Of a stretch of 64,000 nt of DNA, positions 62,441 to 64,000 are shown one piece after another. The DNA is taken from positions 34,680,050 through 34,744,049 of the forward strand of contig OZ026624.1 in NCBI GenBank assembly GCA_964020975.1. The letters are read 5' to 3'. The notes under the pieces were generated by a model. The model did no database searches and was not told the origin of the DNA. It worked only from the letters and a program-made list of their open reading frames with translations. Both the position numbers and the translations under genes were made by a program. Origin of the DNA: Hermodice carunculata (lineage: Eukaryota; Annelida; Polychaeta; Eunicida; Amphinomidae). Numbering within the stretch: the stretch's first letter is position 1; each line of letters begins with the position of its first letter.

Positions 62441-64000
62441 GTTGAAAGGTATACAATTGCATATTTTGGAAAGTTATTATATGTTATATAACTTTATAAG
62501 ATCAGTGATCTTTACCGCTTTTTATTAGGTCTCCACACCTGTAAATGATGGGGCATAACTGGGACATCAATGCCAAGAGAGATGAGAGATCGAAATTGCC
62601 CTTGACTACAATGCACTTAAAACGCTACGTGATGATAGACTTTTTTGGGTCATCTATACCCAATGACTGTGTGACCAAGACTATGTATGAAGGTCATTAA
62701 GCACATAGAAAAAGACATTTAATTCAATATCTTGGTAAAGAATAGAGCAAATGATGCCAAATGTACCACAAATTTGTACCATGTTGAAGTTTGATCTTGC
62801 ATATTATGGACAACCTTGATTAACTTTTCAGTGTCATGGAGGGATTGTATTTCAGTTTCAAGAAATGATTTTGGTGATAGTCGTCAGCAAAGCGTTAGGC
62901 CCATTGGTTGCTTACATAAGGCATACATAACCATCCTGATTAGCGAAATATAATGACTTGTCTGGGGATTATTGGCACAGAAACAGGTCTTGTGTTGGTT
63001 CCCTGTGCTGATGATCTGATTTTATAAAAGGGCTAATAAAGCCTGACACCTCATCTATATTTGAAATATTATGACTATGATTTGATTTGTTCCTTATAAA
63101 AAATATTAATCCACAAAATTATTTAGAGTTGTGCAGTTTTTCAGTGAGTAGTATATTATAGGACTTTGCTCTTTGATTATAGGACTTGATAATGTTACAG
63201 ATTTGGGTTTGTCAAGTTTCTCTTAATATTAAATAGATTTAGACACGATTTTGTTGCCCCATATGATTTCAAATATACTATATGTGGTGAAAACTACAAC
63301 TTCTGTCAAAATACACAACCCAATAATGTATTACTAAGTAACTCAACTAGCTTGTGAGTCTATTCTGTGGTGCAGCATGTGTCCCTCTTCAATCAACATC
63401 GTATTTATCTTCCCAGACAACCAGTTGTGAAATCTTTTTAAAGATTTAACTGGACATACATTAAAAATATATCCAAACAATTGTTAAGGACCTTAACAAA
63501 ATGCCAAGATTGCTTGTGCAATGACTCTTTTTATAGCCAATAAGTAAACCAGGGTATAACATGCGGTAAGTGGAATAAAGGAAGTAGGCAACACAAGTTC
63601 ACGTGCACTACAACACCATCTACTTTACGTGTCGCTTTCGATCTGCCAAGACCAACCAAAGGCCTTGAGATGTCTTTCAAAGCAGGACAAAAACAAAACT
63701 GTAGCGCTTCACATCATTATTGCATTGGGTAGTTTTATGTATGTGTAATGTGTGGGGTACATATGTGCATGATGAGGTTTTTGCACCATCTGCATAGCCG
63801 GCTTGCTGAATTTAATTGTTTAGTGCCTTTTTATAATACCTTGAAGTTTGGAATTACAAACCCATAGTTTGGCACTTGGTAGGAAGGTTCCCTGAGTCAG
63901 TTTTACAGTAGTTGTCTAAGGAGTATCAGTGTTAAGATTCTTGATTGTGTATCATTGTTTACACAGTTTCAATATGTGTCATTGCTATCATTCTTGATTG
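62441..64000. other. No recognisable gene
   Basis: AT-rich unique sequence to the end of the window. No open frame above 60 codons and no repeat that I could match elsewhere. Confidence 0.4.

Overview
The window is AT-rich, intron- and repeat-dominated DNA of an animal, with no bacterial gene organisation, operons or compact coding. Long (TA)n, (TG)n, (CT)n and tetranucleotide microsatellites, non-LTR retrotransposons, DIRS-type tyrosine-recombinase retroelements, a tRNA-derived SINE and inverted-repeat elements make up most of what can be recognised. Two repeat types point, from memory and not from a search, to a marine lophotrochozoan and most likely a mollusc. One is the TCAAGGTCA-bearing tandem repeat at 40448-40848. 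The other is the repeat family with a CTTCTCCAAAACC core and CGTCCGTC-like leader at 26890-32100, with copies at 49738, 52790 and 56586. The species is not identified.

Layout. 1-3600: a diverged 0.55-kb repeat present twice (605-1185, 2072-2612) and two tRNA-like SINE copies. 3700-6950: a broken DIRS-like element on the plus strand. 7060-10181: a tandem duplication with coiled-coil-like coding potential, then two candidate exons (8677-8882, 9984-10145) that join in phase and read as the C-lobe of a pseudokinase-like protein, followed by a stop and AATAAA; this is the only credible host gene. 11950-14900: a decayed EN/RT LINE on the minus strand, with a dispersed repeat inserted at its YADD catalytic motif. 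15310-20145: a second, larger broken DIRS-like element on the minus strand. 23580-23890: a small LINE fragment. 26163-26518, 35423-36004, 41427-42615 and 51448-52596: four sequence-unrelated elements whose ends are built from many short palindromes. 26890-32100: a 5-kb array of diverged ~200-bp monomers in a higher-order pattern. 46194-49735: an AT-rich plus-strand LINE with an endonuclease and a nearly open reverse transcriptase. 54000-64000: mostly unannotatable sequence with microsatellites.

The most unusual material is the set of palindrome-array elements, above all 51448-52596 (CACCGTACGGTGA arrays facing each other across a ~0.6-kb centre) and 41427-42615 (about 33 copies of a CAAAACCCWGGGTTTTG-like palindrome every 21-25 bp). 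The genes do not form a pathway: apart from the candidate pseudokinase 3' end, all recognisable coding sequence belongs to mobile elements.
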